Source of the DNA: Saprospiraceae bacterium
GTDB taxonomy: Bacteria > Bacteroidota > Bacteroidia > Chitinophagales > Saprospiraceae
Direction: 5' to 3'
NCBI GenBank assembly: GCA_027488935.1
Contig: JAIYAP010000014.1
Coordinates: 62,001 to 126,000, forward strand
Length of the DNA stretch: 64,000 nt
The notes beneath the pieces are model-generated. The model was not told where the DNA came from and did not search any database. It worked only from the letters and a program-made list of their open reading frames with translations. Of the stretch, positions 36,101-44,737 are shown piece by piece (position 1 is the stretch's first letter; each line of letters begins with the position of its first letter). Position numbers and translations under genes: made by a program.

Positions 36101-36343
36101 GGACTGGTCATCACACCCAATCCAACCGCCAAGGATTTTGTGGTTGATACCCGTGGCCGCTTGTCAGGCACCGGAAACATGGAGTTGTTCAACGCACAAG
36201 GGAAAATATGCCTTTCAATACCCGTGACCGACTTGTCAAGTCCAATCAATGTAGCAATTACCGGCCTAACGGAGGGTGCTTACATGGTGCGTGCTACTGG
36301 TAAAAACGGGGTTTTGTTTGGGAAAGTGGTGGTTGTGCGGTAA
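33149..36343 (+). CDS. T9SS-exported beta-propeller protein with SdrD-like and DUF7619-like domains and type A sorting domain
   Basis: The product has 1064 residues, with a signal peptide (CLLLVSIYAKTFAQ). Residues about 25-630 are sortilin/BNR-like propeller repeats (FRTSDGLHWEHLPHG, YSTSDLITWTYSGDGLP). A Cna-B/SdrD-like module follows (GHVYQDDNNNSIWDANEAAL), then a region with FDPNEKRVEPAQGLTPTEIA and LVYTVHFQNTGTYQADRVRI, characteristic of a Bacteroidota repeat-stalk domain. The last 75 residues are a type A sorting domain (ITPNPTAKDFVVDTRG, ELFNAQGKICLS, EGAYMVRATGKNGVLFGKVV). It is probably surface-attached or released; the ligand is unknown. Confidence 0.92.
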   Translation: MKIKLCTLCLLLVSIYAKTFAQINWQPTNGPEGGSFLNIYDDGQYAFAADEYQFFRTSDGLHWEHLPHGNIWPLATSPTKLAAGKGYGYNNDPSSSPTFVVSYDHGNTWKEGTMPPTTYGNFSSIAVCSHGVYVPDGSNGKIFRTQDDGLTWDAIPVPGMYCYDVWAFDDRLYTEWNRRFWRLGLNGTDWEIVSPLFGSGDYASNMYASDSLLFFATKYSLWCSSNAGGTWSQSPLVFHSNQDKFCKIGNRVYTGGGQSGVVYTDDFGYSWQELPIQNDFSTFDVATAGGQLLCGSSNKGVFRYDMPNQQLVPSNEGLNSATVHSLAAGNGQLWAACGNGVFAYDLAQDIWVDKALLSKPYNYFERVAVSPAGKIIAHDKYPYHFYLSVNGGASWDTISTIDIGNGTHINIYNMYWVEENILLKSESDNYAWSADLGQSWKYGEFPDNIVFFAGRYFGIKWSEGLVSSNNSGHSWKLEAGPKGLDIIKLYASDDKLFALIYDVQGRTKLYSTSDLITWTYSGDGLPQINAPDPNQDPYYGGIWHKGNRYYLHETPIGLFTSLDTCKTWLPIERYSGSVMEAVESTLYQGGFGGGVLKTGLPQNYGALSTGHVYQDDNNNSIWDANEAALPSVSVSVKEPGAWYPYWFVNTESDGNYSIGSSPGNIDTLQVSIPSVYVENINPPQYIVTNAGNNRDFGIHSKRDITDVSIEGYYGAQPRPGFSLNAYIGYHNEGTVPASGKIGIKLDPKYNFVSADPLPTAMVGTDSLIWDFDSIPPFSQQQIRISGVVDVSTVIGNPFKLKGHIEPTLSDFKPSNNHFVRIEIVVGSFDPNEKRVEPAQGLTPTEIAAGKELVYTVHFQNTGTYQADRVRITDILDTALNVKTLRLITSSHAITSFRLLPGNLLEVVFDQIALPDSNSNEPASHGFVSFAIQRNKAFNKTRKVLNTAAIYFDFNEPIITNTVITPVATPTVSSFEPNTTDTKFAGLVITPNPTAKDFVVDTRGRLSGTGNMELFNAQGKICLSIPVTDLSSPINVAITGLTEGAYMVRATGKNGVLFGKVVVVR

Positions 36344-36365
36344 TTATTCGACATTAATTCAATTT

Positions 36366-36406
36366 CATTGCCGAGTTGCCTGGATGTTTTGGGTGGCTCG
36401 GCAATG
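36366..36406 (+). terminator. Stem-loop terminator after the propeller gene
   Basis: CATTGCCGAG (36366-36375) pairs with CTCGGCAATG (36397-36406) and is followed by AATTTT, 22 nt after the stop at 36343. Confidence 0.6.
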
Positions 36407-36478
36407 AATTTTGGATAGAAGCCGGTCTTTGTTTTTTCATACGTGATGCCCCGTTGTGCTTTGATCTTCCCGATTAAC

Positions 36479-36844
36479 TTATCCAAGCACTGAAACAATC
36501 AAGTCAAGCAGCCCACATAATCCCGCTCCAATAATAATAGTCCAGGATATCCAGTCCTTGAATTCATTGTTTTTGTGCCCAAGAAACAAAATATGAAGTC
36601 CTAAATGCACCACCATAAAAATATTAAATCCCTTTATAAATACGCTTAAGTCCTGAATGTGTGTCAGTTGCCAATAAATAAAAAAGAAAAGCGGAATGTG
36701 TGCAAATACAAACACGATGTGCCCTAATTTGTCGCTGAGCAAGGAAAGGCCCGGAAAAATACGCCACTCTCGGCAACGAATCGCGTCCATTTCGTGCATG
36801 GTTAAAAGGGAAAGTCCCATGTAAAAGAAAACATGCTCCTCCAT
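36479..36844 (-). CDS. Small integral membrane protein, DUF6713-like
   Basis: The 121-residue product has four hydrophobic segments (FFYMGLSLLTMHEMD, IVFVFAHIPLFFFIYW, NIFMVVHLGLHILFLG, WTIIIGAGLCGLLDLIVSVL). Acidic and His residues in the membrane regions (HEMDAIRCREW near residue 17, HLGLHILFLGHKN near 80) resemble HXXEE/DUF6713-type proteins, possible metal ligands. I am moderately sure of the family and do not know the function. No operon partner is evident. Confidence 0.75.
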   Translation of the reverse strand: MEEHVFFYMGLSLLTMHEMDAIRCREWRIFPGLSLLSDKLGHIVFVFAHIPLFFFIYWQLTHIQDLSVFIKGFNIFMVVHLGLHILFLGHKNNEFKDWISWTIIIGAGLCGLLDLIVSVLG

Positions 36845-36984
36845 ATTAAAATTTTTTTATTAATTATATGTCTTTGACAGGCCTTTAATCCTTGCAAGTA
36901 CAAATTGAAAGTACTGGATCAATTTTCGAAACGGGTTATTTTCCCTGCCAACGCGCGTTGGGCATCCTGTGTGGAACGACGAAT

Positions 36985-37105
36985 ATTTCTTTGAGGTCGC
37001 AAATTGCGACCTCAAAGAATTAAACGCTGCTTGGGTACGTTCAATATAAAATCATCAAGGAAACGGCTATGCTCAGACAAACGGCTTCTTTCAAGCGCAA
37101 CAAAG
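36985..37105 (-). pseudogene. Decayed ORF6N gene fragment
   Basis: The minus strand retains pieces of an ORF6N gene in different frames: RLKEAV (near 37097), a stretch aligning at the DNA level with the RNIDRFPEDFMF region but with small deletions and stops, and SLRSQFATSKK (near 37015-36985), the family motif that reads LKSQNVTSKK in the intact gene at 32298-32846. Identity to that gene is roughly 75-80 percent over the best stretch by eye. Positions 36988-37018 also form a perfect 15-bp palindrome with a one-base centre. The rest of 36845-37108 shows no gene. Confidence 0.65.
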
Positions 37106-37108
37106 CGC

Positions 37109-40100
37109 TTAATTTTGAATCACCGTCAAATCCCCTTTGATCAGTTCTATTGTTCCATCGACCAGGCGCACTTTCAAATAATACACATACACGCCCACGC
37201 CCACTTCTTTACCGCCAACCCGGCCATCCCAACCCGGCCATTCATTGGGCCCGATGGGCGTATCCAGGATATACACGGCGTTGCCCCAACGGTCGAAAAT
37301 GCGCAACTCTTCCATGCGCAATACCGACGGACCCGCACCGATTGTAAACAGGTCGTTATCGTTGCGGTTATCCGGCGAAAACACGTTGGGTACATAAACC
37401 GGCGAAGTCTTTTTCACAATAACACGAATGGTCGCTTTGGATACACAACCAAAAGTATCCACTTGCGTAACGGTATAACTACCCGAACTGAAGGGGATCC
37501 AGGTTTGGGTAAGGCAATTGGCACAACTGGAATCAGCCAAAGGCGACCAACTAATGCTGCGCCAAACATCCAGGTTGGTTTGGGCCTCAATGATCAATAC
37601 CTGCCCAAGTTGCACCACGGTATCGGAAGGCAGCGAAATAACACCCGATTCGGGCACCACCAACGAGAACGTCGAGTCGACAATACAATCGTTGGCATCT
37701 TGCACCACAATGTTGTGGGAGCCGCTGCCAATAGACGGAATGGTACCACTTACCAGGTTTCCATCCAAAAATACATCATACAACTGAACCCCACCCAAGG
37801 GGGTAATGGCCACATCTGCCACCTGTTCACCGCAGTCCGGACGGTCCACGGCCAGAATAAACCGCAGGGGATCGGGTGCTTTTAAACTCGTAGTACCGAG
37901 TGTTGGACAACCGTTGTTATCCGTAATCGTAACAGTATAATCGCCTTCACCCAACTTGCTGTTTGTAGCCAAAGTATCGCCATTGCTCCACAGGTATTGA
38001 TAAGGGCCGGTACCGCCGCCGACCACTGCGGTCGCCGAACCATCGGTATCGCCAGCACAACGCACCCCAAAACCATTGTATAATTGCAGCGGGGTGACGA
38101 GTACCGACAAAGCAGGTGGTGCGGTCACTACACTTTGCAAGGTCAGGGTTGGGCCGGTAGTCTGGGTAATGGTAATGCTAAAGGTGCCTGCCGCCAGCCC
38201 GGGTATTTGAAATGCCGTATTCAATCCGGCGGTTGTGCCGCTACCGGAGTTGCCTTGCCCATCGATCCAGTTGTATTGAAACGGCGGCAGTCCCGAATTG
38301 ATCAGAACCGTCACCTGGCCATCGTCGTTGTCGGCACAAGTGGTGGGTGTACTGCCAATGACCCCACTTGGCGCGCAAAGGGTTGGATCATACACGGTGA
38401 TGCGTACCACAACCGAATCGCAACCGTCAATACCGCTGAGGGTTTCGATTAATTGACCGGCCTGGGTTTGGTCGCAAGTGGTCAGCGTAATTTGGGTCGT
38501 ATCCAGCTGCGTCGGGTCGAAAATTACGATGCGTGTGACCACCGAGTCACAGCCATTGATGTTATAGGTGTCAATAAAGGTACCCGCGTTATTCGGTTTG
38601 CAGGTAAATACGTTCACCGTATTGGTAATGGGCGGTGCCAGGGTCGTGTTGGTGATCACCACGGAGTCGCAACCGTTGGAGCCGCTTAAGATGATTTGTG
38701 CAATACCAACTTGCGCCGCATTGCAGGTTACGGCAGTTAAAAAGGTAGAATCAATCAAACTCGGATCAAACACAACCGTGGTGGTTCGAATCGAGTCACA
38801 ACCGTCGATGCTTACCAGGTTTTGGGTAAATACGCCCGCTTCATTGGGTTTGCAAGTGATCGTTGAAAAGGCCAGCGCATAACTTGGGGCCAAGGTACGG
38901 TTGGTGATCAAAACAGAATCGCAGCCATTGACACCCAAAAACGTTTGTGCGACCTGGCCCACCTGGCCTGGCAAACAGGTTTTGGTATTTAAAAGGGTAG
39001 TATCAATCAAACTTGGATCAAACACAACCGTGGTCGTTACCGTAGAGTCACAACCGAAAATATTAGTCAAATTTTGGGTAAATACCCCAGCTTCTGCTGG
39101 TTTACAAGTCACTGCACTCAGGTTGATGGTATTGCTAGGCAACAAAGTAGTGTTGGTAATCACCAGGGAGTCGCAGCCATCAACGCCCACCAGCAATACC
39201 TGGGTGGGTACCGCATTGGCCGGAATACAAGTAGTTGCTCCCAGGATCGTGGTATCAATATTGGCCGGATTGAACGTAATCGTATTGATTACGGTGGAAT
39301 CGCAGCCAAATATATTGGTCAAATTTTGGGTAAATACCCCTGCATTTGCCGGATTACAGGTAACACTGCTCAAATTCACGGTATTGCTGGGCAGGAATTG
39401 TGTGGTAAGAATCACCGTACTGTCGCAACCAAATTGATTGAAAAAATTGGTAACCACCACGCCGGTGTCTAATGGATTACAACTGCTTGCGCTAAGGTTG
39501 GTGATGTTGAGCGGATTGACCGTAACGGTGGTATTGGCCAGGGCCGTACAACCCACTGCATCGCTTACAATCACGGCGTAGTTGGTGGTTGCGTTGGGGA
39601 CAACCGTGATGGAATTCGACATTTGGCCGCCGCTCCAGTTGTAACTGGTGCCACCATTGGCAGTGAGGGTCGTGCCATCACCGCTGCACAGGGTCGTTAC
39701 GCCGGTAATGGTCGCCACCGGTGCTGGGTTGATGTTTATGGTAAATACTTCTGCCACCCCGGTACACGTGCCGATTTGGGGCGTTACGGTGATTTGGGCG
39801 GTTTCTACGGCGGTCACATTGGCGCCAATAAAACTCAGGTTTCCGGTGCCACTTGCCGCCAAACCAATGGCCGGGTTGTTGTTGGTCCAGTTGTACACGG
39901 TGTTGCCGGTGCCAAATGTAACCGCCACCGGCGTGTTGGCACATGCATTGGTGATACCTGGATTGGTAACCGTGGGTATAGTAACAACTGTGATATTAAA
40001 GGTTTGGGTAGGACCCGTGCAGGTGCCGTTTACCGGGGTTACCGAAATGGTGCCGGTGGTAGGACCTGCTACATTTGCTGCAGTAAAATTGATGTTGCCA

Positions 40101-43100
40101 TTTCCGGTAGCACCCAGGCCAATGGCCGGGTTGTTGTTGGTCCAGTTAAAGATCGTACCGGCAGCGCCTACAAAGTTGACATCCAGCACGTTGCCGCCAC
40201 ACACATTTTGGTCGCCCGGGTTGGTCATCGTCGCTGCCGGTTGCACCGTGATGGCAAAGGTTTGTGGTGCGCCGTTACAAGAGCCCAATACAGGTGTAAC
40301 ACTGATGTTGCCCACCAGCGGGGCCGCTACATTGGCTGCCGTAAACATGATACTGCCATTGCCACTGGCACCCAATCCGATGCCAGTATTGTCATTTATC
40401 CAGGTAAAAGAAGTGCCGGTTTGGTTGGCGCTGAAATCAATTTGCAGCACATTGGTGGCACATACCTGCAAATCAGCGGGTGGTGATACCTGTGGGGTTG
40501 GGTTGACGGTGATGTTAAATTGAACAGTTGCGCCGGTACAGGTGCCAATTTGCGGCGTTATCGTGATCACAGCGGTTTGCGGATTAACTACATCCGCAGA
40601 AGTAAATACCAAGTTACCAGTTCCGCTGGCTGCCAAACCGATGGCAGGATTGGAATTGGTCCAGTTGAAACTACCCGCGCTGCCACTCAAGGCTATATTG
40701 ACCGCCTGGTTGCCGCAAATAATTTGATCGACAGGCGCGGTGGCGGTCGGCTGACTTTCGATGGTAATGGAAAAACTCAGGGGTGTTCCAGGACAACCAT
40801 TGGCGGTAGGGGTAACCGTTACCACGCCGGTAGTCGTGTTTGCTACATTGGGGCTGGTATAACTAATATTTCCACTGCCGCTTGCGCCCAGGCCCGTTGC
40901 GGTATTGCTGTTGGTCCAGTTGAACGTTGCACCGGCCGTTCCGGTAAAATTGACATTTACAGGCTGACCACCGCATACCAATACATCGGCAGGTTGGTTG
41001 AGCACCGCGGCAGGGTTGACGGTAATGGTAAATGTGCGCGCGACACCCGGGCAGGTGCCCGATTGGGGTGTTACGGTTATATTGGCTATTTGCTGGGTTG
41101 TCACATTGGCGCTGGTAAAACTGATATTTCCATTGCCCGACGCGCCCAGGCCTACTATCGGGTTGTCGTTGGTCCAGCTATAGGTAACCCCCACCGGTGT
41201 GCCGGCAAAAGCCACATTCACGGGCGCGCCTGCACAAACCACCACATTGGCCGGTTGGTTGGCCGTGGGAATGGGTGCTACAGTAACCGTAAAGGTCTGC
41301 GGCGCGCCGGGGCATCCACTGGCATTTGGGGTAACAGTAATGGTTCCGGTTTGGGTGGCAGCCACATTGGCTGCATTAAAGTTAATATTGCCAGTACCGG
41401 AAGCCCCCAGACCAATGGCCGGATTGGAGTTGGTCCAGTTCAGGGTTGGATTGCCCGTGGCGGCAAAATTGACCACAACCGGGTCGCCTGCGCAAACAGC
41501 CTGATCCAGCGGGTCGGTCAGCACCGGAGTCGGATTGATGGTTATGGTAAATGTGCGCGCTACACCCGGGCAGGTGCCAAATTGGGGCGTTACCGTAATA
41601 TTGGCAATTTGCTGGGTTGCCACATTGGCGCTGGTAAAACTGATATTGCCGTTGCCCGACGCACCCAGGCCTACTGCCGGGTTGTCGTTGGTCCAGCTAT
41701 ACGTTACCCCCACTGGCGTACCGGCAAAAGCCACATTCACGGGCGCGCCTGCACAAATCACCACATTGGCCGGTTGGTTAGCCGTGGGAATGGGTGCTAC
41801 AGTAACCGTAAAGGTCTGCGGTGTGCCAGGACATCCACTAGCATTTGGGGTAACGGTAATGGTTCCGGTTTGGGTGGCAGCCACATTGGCTGCATTAAAG
41901 TTAATATTGCCCGTGCCAGAAGCACCCAGGCCAATAGCAGGATTGGAGTTGGTCCAGTTCAGGGTTGCGTTGCCTGTAGCGGCAAAATTTACAACAACCG
42001 GATCGCCCGCACAAACAGCCTGGTCCAGGGGGTCGGTCAGCACCGGAGTAGGGTTGATGGTGATGGTAAAGGTACGCGGTACCCCTGGGCAGGTGCCAAA
42101 TTGAGGCGTAACTGTAATATTGGCAATTTCCTGATTGGCCACATTGGCGCTGGTAAAACTGATATTGCCCGTACCTGAAACGCCCAAGCCTACTGCCGGG
42201 TTGTCGTTGGTCCAGCTATACGTCACCCCCACCGGCGTACCGGCAAAAGCCACATTCACGGGCGCACCAGCACAAACCGTTACATTGGCGGGCTGGTTGG
42301 CTGTGGGCGCAGGTGCAACCGTGATGGTAAACAACTGCGGAGTTCCTGGACACCCGCCACTGTTGGGCGTTACGGTGATGGTACCAGTTTGGGTCGTTGC
42401 CACGTTTGCGGCATTAAAATTAATATCGCCATTGCCGGAAGCACCTAAACCGATCGCAGTGTTGTTATTGGTCCAAGAAAAACTCGGGTTACCGTTGCCT
42501 GTAAATACCAAGATAACCGGATCGCCGGCACATACATTTTGATCACCCGGATCGTTTACCGTGGGCGACGGATTGATAATAATGGCAAAAGTCCGCGGAA
42601 TACCTGGGCAGGCACCATTTTGTGGAGTTACCGTGATGTTGGCAATTTCCTGATTGGCCACATTTAAGCTGGTAAAACTAATATTTCCAGTGCCAGACGC
42701 ACCCAGGCCGATGCTAGGGTTATCGTTGGTCCAGTTGTAAATATTGCCGCCGGGCGTCCCGTTAAAGTTTACGACCACCGGTGCGCCGCCGCAAACGGTT
42801 ACATCGTTGGGCTGGTTAAGTACGGGCGTCGGACTAACACTAATATTGAAATTTTGCGGAGTACCCGGACAGCCTGCCAGAACAGGCGTAACCGTGACAA
42901 CACCAGTCGTGACGCCAGCCACACTGGCGGCTGTAAAATTAATGTCCCCGGTACCGCTGCCACTCAATCCAATGGACGGGTTGGTATTGGTCCAGTTAAA
43001 CGTTGGGCTTCCTGTACCAGTGAAGGTAACACCCACCGGATCACCGCCACAGACACTCAAATTGGGTGGATCATCCACTGTTGGGGTAGGGTTGATGGTG

Positions 43101-44491
43101 ATGGTAAAGGTTTGGGGCGTACCTGGGCAGGTGCCAAACTGGGGGCTTACCGTAATACTGGCTACTTCCTGATTGGCCACATTGGCGCTGGTAAAACTAA
43201 TATTTCCGGTGCCGGAAGCGCCCAGACCTACGGTTGTATTATCGTTGGTCCAGCTGTAGGTAACACCACCTGGAGTACCGCTAAAATTGACCGTTACTGG
43301 TCCACCGCCACATACCGTAATGTTAGCCGGAATATTGACCGTGGGAGCCGGATTGACGGTAATAGTAAAATTCTGGGAAGGCCCCGGACAGCCGTTTTCA
43401 TTGGCCGAAACTGTTACAGTACCAACTTGGGTAGCAGCCACGTTAGCGGAGGTAAAACTTAAATCGCCACTGCCAGAAGCCCCCAAACCAATGGCCGTAT
43501 TGTTATTGGTCCAGTTAAACGTAGCCCCCCCATTGCCACCGGTATAAGTTACATTCACCGTTTCATTGGCACAGACGGTAATATTTGGCGGATCGGCTAC
43601 CACAGGCAGCGGATTTACCGTAACCGTGAAAGTAATCGGTGGGCCTGGGCAACTCGGCAACGTAGGCGTAACGGTGATGGTGCCTACCTGCTGGGTTGCA
43701 ACATTTGCTGAAGTAAAATTCACATTGCCCGTACCACTGGCACCCAAGCCAATAGCGGTATTGTTGTTGGTCCAGTTATACACAGTGCCTGAGGGACCTG
43801 TAAAAATAGCGCTCACGGGGCTATTGGCACAAACGGTAATATCAGCAGGCTGCGTCATTACAGGCGCTGTAGTTCCTGTAACAGAAACATTATCAAACCA
43901 ATAGGTTTCTGCAGTTGCTTTATTGGAAGGCTGAATTCTAATTTCCAGGGTGGTGCCACTCAAACCATTGATGGTGGCTGTACCTGCCATGCCGCCGCAC
44001 ACATAAGCAAATTGAATCCAGGGCCCGCCATTAATGCGGTATTGAAATACAATTTGGTCATGGCCATTGTCGATTGCAACATTGCCCTGACAGCCGAAAT
44101 AAGGACCACCAGCAGTACATTCAAACGAGCCACTAAAGCCATACGTCACCGAAATGCCTACATTACAAAATCCGGCGATGTTAATCGGGTTGGTGACCCA
44201 TTCATTATCGCCGCCGCCGCCAGATGGGCAACAAGGCGCTCCCTCCATATCCGTAACTTCAAAACGGTTGTTCTGTACGCCCGCAAAGGAAGCCGCCGTT
44301 CCATCACAATCGGTAAAATTCTGTGTCCAGCCCTGGTTGGCACCGGAAAAATCTTCCTGCCAGATTTGAGCGTGGAGGTCCTTGGGCAGTACCAGCATCA
44401 AAAAGAGCAGGGCTCCAAGGGTGCTTAGGGGAGTACGTTGTTTCAACAAGGAAGGAAATTGGAAAATAAAGAGAGGGGACTTGAATGCCAT
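37109..44491 (-). CDS. Giant T9SS surface protein with 16 Ig-like repeats, GCDS repeats and gliding-motility C-terminal domain
   Basis: The protein has 2460 residues. Signal region (ALLFLMLVLPKDLHAQ), an N-terminal domain of about 45-207 (IWQEDFSGANQGWTQNFTDC, ETYWFDNVSVTGT) resembling a carbohydrate-binding or MAM-like sandwich, then 16 Ig-like repeats of about 86 residues (about 208-1580) with consensus VC.G.PV.V.F.GT..TFNWTN.NPAIGLGASGTGNI.FT. A further Ig-like unit (about 1585-1655) and nine short repeats each containing GCDS (about 1660-2030) follow, then SprB-like modules (ATAVVGGGTGPYQYLWSNGD). The C-terminus (VYVPNVFSPDNRNDNDLF, LRIFDRWGNAVY, GVGVYVYYLKVRLVDG) is the type B gliding-motility/CHU_C sorting domain. 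A cell-surface adhesin or motility filament is likely. Confidence 0.94.
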   Translation of the reverse strand: MAFKSPLFIFQFPSLLKQRTPLSTLGALLFLMLVLPKDLHAQIWQEDFSGANQGWTQNFTDCDGTAASFAGVQNNRFEVTDMEGAPCCPSGGGGDNEWVTNPINIAGFCNVGISVTYGFSGSFECTAGGPYFGCQGNVAIDNGHDQIVFQYRINGGPWIQFAYVCGGMAGTATINGLSGTTLEIRIQPSNKATAETYWFDNVSVTGTTAPVMTQPADITVCANSPVSAIFTGPSGTVYNWTNNNTAIGLGASGTGNVNFTSANVATQQVGTITVTPTLPSCPGPPITFTVTVNPLPVVADPPNITVCANETVNVTYTGGNGGATFNWTNNNTAIGLGASGSGDLSFTSANVAATQVGTVTVSANENGCPGPSQNFTITVNPAPTVNIPANITVCGGGPVTVNFSGTPGGVTYSWTNDNTTVGLGASGTGNISFTSANVANQEVASITVSPQFGTCPGTPQTFTITINPTPTVDDPPNLSVCGGDPVGVTFTGTGSPTFNWTNTNPSIGLSGSGTGDINFTAASVAGVTTGVVTVTPVLAGCPGTPQNFNISVSPTPVLNQPNDVTVCGGAPVVVNFNGTPGGNIYNWTNDNPSIGLGASGTGNISFTSLNVANQEIANITVTPQNGACPGIPRTFAIIINPSPTVNDPGDQNVCAGDPVILVFTGNGNPSFSWTNNNTAIGLGASGNGDINFNAANVATTQTGTITVTPNSGGCPGTPQLFTITVAPAPTANQPANVTVCAGAPVNVAFAGTPVGVTYSWTNDNPAVGLGVSGTGNISFTSANVANQEIANITVTPQFGTCPGVPRTFTITINPTPVLTDPLDQAVCAGDPVVVNFAATGNATLNWTNSNPAIGLGASGTGNINFNAANVAATQTGTITVTPNASGCPGTPQTFTVTVAPIPTANQPANVVICAGAPVNVAFAGTPVGVTYSWTNDNPAVGLGASGNGNISFTSANVATQQIANITVTPQFGTCPGVARTFTITINPTPVLTDPLDQAVCAGDPVVVNFAATGNPTLNWTNSNPAIGLGASGTGNINFNAANVAATQTGTITVTPNASGCPGAPQTFTVTVAPIPTANQPANVVVCAGAPVNVAFAGTPVGVTYSWTNDNPIVGLGASGNGNISFTSANVTTQQIANITVTPQSGTCPGVARTFTITVNPAAVLNQPADVLVCGGQPVNVNFTGTAGATFNWTNSNTATGLGASGSGNISYTSPNVANTTTGVVTVTPTANGCPGTPLSFSITIESQPTATAPVDQIICGNQAVNIALSGSAGSFNWTNSNPAIGLAASGTGNLVFTSADVVNPQTAVITITPQIGTCTGATVQFNITVNPTPQVSPPADLQVCATNVLQIDFSANQTGTSFTWINDNTGIGLGASGNGSIMFTAANVAAPLVGNISVTPVLGSCNGAPQTFAITVQPAATMTNPGDQNVCGGNVLDVNFVGAAGTIFNWTNNNPAIGLGATGNGNINFTAANVAGPTTGTISVTPVNGTCTGPTQTFNITVVTIPTVTNPGITNACANTPVAVTFGTGNTVYNWTNNNPAIGLAASGTGNLSFIGANVTAVETAQITVTPQIGTCTGVAEVFTININPAPVATITGVTTLCSGDGTTLTANGGTSYNWSGGQMSNSITVVPNATTNYAVIVSDAVGCTALANTTVTVNPLNITNLSASSCNPLDTGVVVTNFFNQFGCDSTVILTTQFLPSNTVNLSSVTCNPANAGVFTQNLTNIFGCDSTVINTITFNPANIDTTILGATTCIPANAVPTQVLLVGVDGCDSLVITNTTLLPSNTINLSAVTCKPAEAGVFTQNLTNIFGCDSTVTTTVVFDPSLIDTTLLNTKTCLPGQVGQVAQTFLGVNGCDSVLITNRTLAPSYALAFSTITCKPNEAGVFTQNLVSIDGCDSIRTTTVVFDPSLIDSTFLTAVTCNAAQVGIAQIILSGSNGCDSVVITNTTLAPPITNTVNVFTCKPNNAGTFIDTYNINGCDSVVTRIVIFDPTQLDTTQITLTTCDQTQAGQLIETLSGIDGCDSVVVRITVYDPTLCAPSGVIGSTPTTCADNDDGQVTVLINSGLPPFQYNWIDGQGNSGSGTTAGLNTAFQIPGLAAGTFSITITQTTGPTLTLQSVVTAPPALSVLVTPLQLYNGFGVRCAGDTDGSATAVVGGGTGPYQYLWSNGDTLATNSKLGEGDYTVTITDNNGCPTLGTTSLKAPDPLRFILAVDRPDCGEQVADVAITPLGGVQLYDVFLDGNLVSGTIPSIGSGSHNIVVQDANDCIVDSTFSLVVPESGVISLPSDTVVQLGQVLIIEAQTNLDVWRSISWSPLADSSCANCLTQTWIPFSSGSYTVTQVDTFGCVSKATIRVIVKKTSPVYVPNVFSPDNRNDNDLFTIGAGPSVLRMEELRIFDRWGNAVYILDTPIGPNEWPGWDGRVGGKEVGVGVYVYYLKVRLVDGTIELIKGDLTVIQN
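38400..39520 (-). repeat. Array of nine GCDS-containing repeats inside the giant gene
   Basis: Nine units of about 38-42 codons share the pattern T-C-x-P-x-x-A-G-x-F-T-Q-N-L followed by GCDS-x-V. Alternate units are more alike, giving a two-unit period of about 240 bp. Confidence 0.75.
39750..43870 (-). repeat. Sixteen tandem Ig-like repeats inside the giant gene
   Basis: Sixteen units of about 258 bp encode the repeats VC...PV...F.G.....W.N.N..IGLGASG. Each contains the nearly invariant block coding NWTNxNPAIGLGASGTGNI. Units at the two ends are more divergent than those in the middle. Confidence 0.88.
41020..42310 (-). repeat. Recent 519-bp tandem expansion
   Basis: Within the array, repeats 7-11 alternate two types, A (ANQPANVxVCAGAPVNVAFAG) and B (LTDPLDQAVCAGDPVVVNFA). 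The string CCGGCAAAAG recurs at 41202, 41721 and 42240, exactly 519 bp (173 codons) apart, with near-identical flanks. This indicates recent duplication of an A-B pair. Confidence 0.88.
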
Positions 44492-44610
44492 ACAAGTGCA
44501 ATGGATTGGTGAATGGACAATTAACCAAGGAGATTCCGTAAAATTTTACTGGAATTGTGGGAAAAATCGGATTAGGATGGATAAATCAAAAGGAAAGTGC
44601 AAAACGAACA

Positions 44611-44618
44611 CAAAGGTA
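44611..44618 (-). promoter_or_regulatory. Candidate -7 box (TACCTTTG) of the giant adhesin gene
   Basis: TACCTTTG on the minus strand fits TAnnTTTG and lies about 120 nt before the start codon at 44491. No clear -33 box is visible. Confidence 0.45.
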
Positions 44619-44707
44619 TGTCCTATATACGATATAAAATTTGGATCGGACGTTAATTAACCTTGGCTTTACAGCAACAAAAAGAAATTTATTGTTTTTA
44701 TAGGATG

Positions 44708-44715
44708 TATCTTTG
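44708..44715 (+). promoter_or_regulatory. Candidate -7 box (TATCTTTG) of prfA
   Basis: TATCTTTG fits TAnnTTTG and lies 22 nt before the ATG at 44738. It excludes the in-frame ATG at 44663 as the start of the release-factor gene. Confidence 0.55.
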
Positions 44716-44737
44716 CCCCCCAATTTTATATAGTACC

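Noticed and set aside
36280-36498. 71-residue minus-strand frame between the propeller gene and the small membrane protein gene
   Set aside because: Runs through the terminator stem at 36366-36406 and overlaps both neighbours; no family recognised.
40520-42178. Long open frames on the plus strand through the adhesin repeats (552 and 287-291 residues and others between 37004 and 43904)
   Set aside because: They are antisense to the repeat gene, mirror its periodicity, and have repetitive unnatural compositions. They are open only because the repeats avoid the relevant triplets.
39750-43870. CRISPR-like or satellite repeat
   Set aside because: The period of about 258 bp is in frame inside one coding sequence and encodes Ig-like domains.
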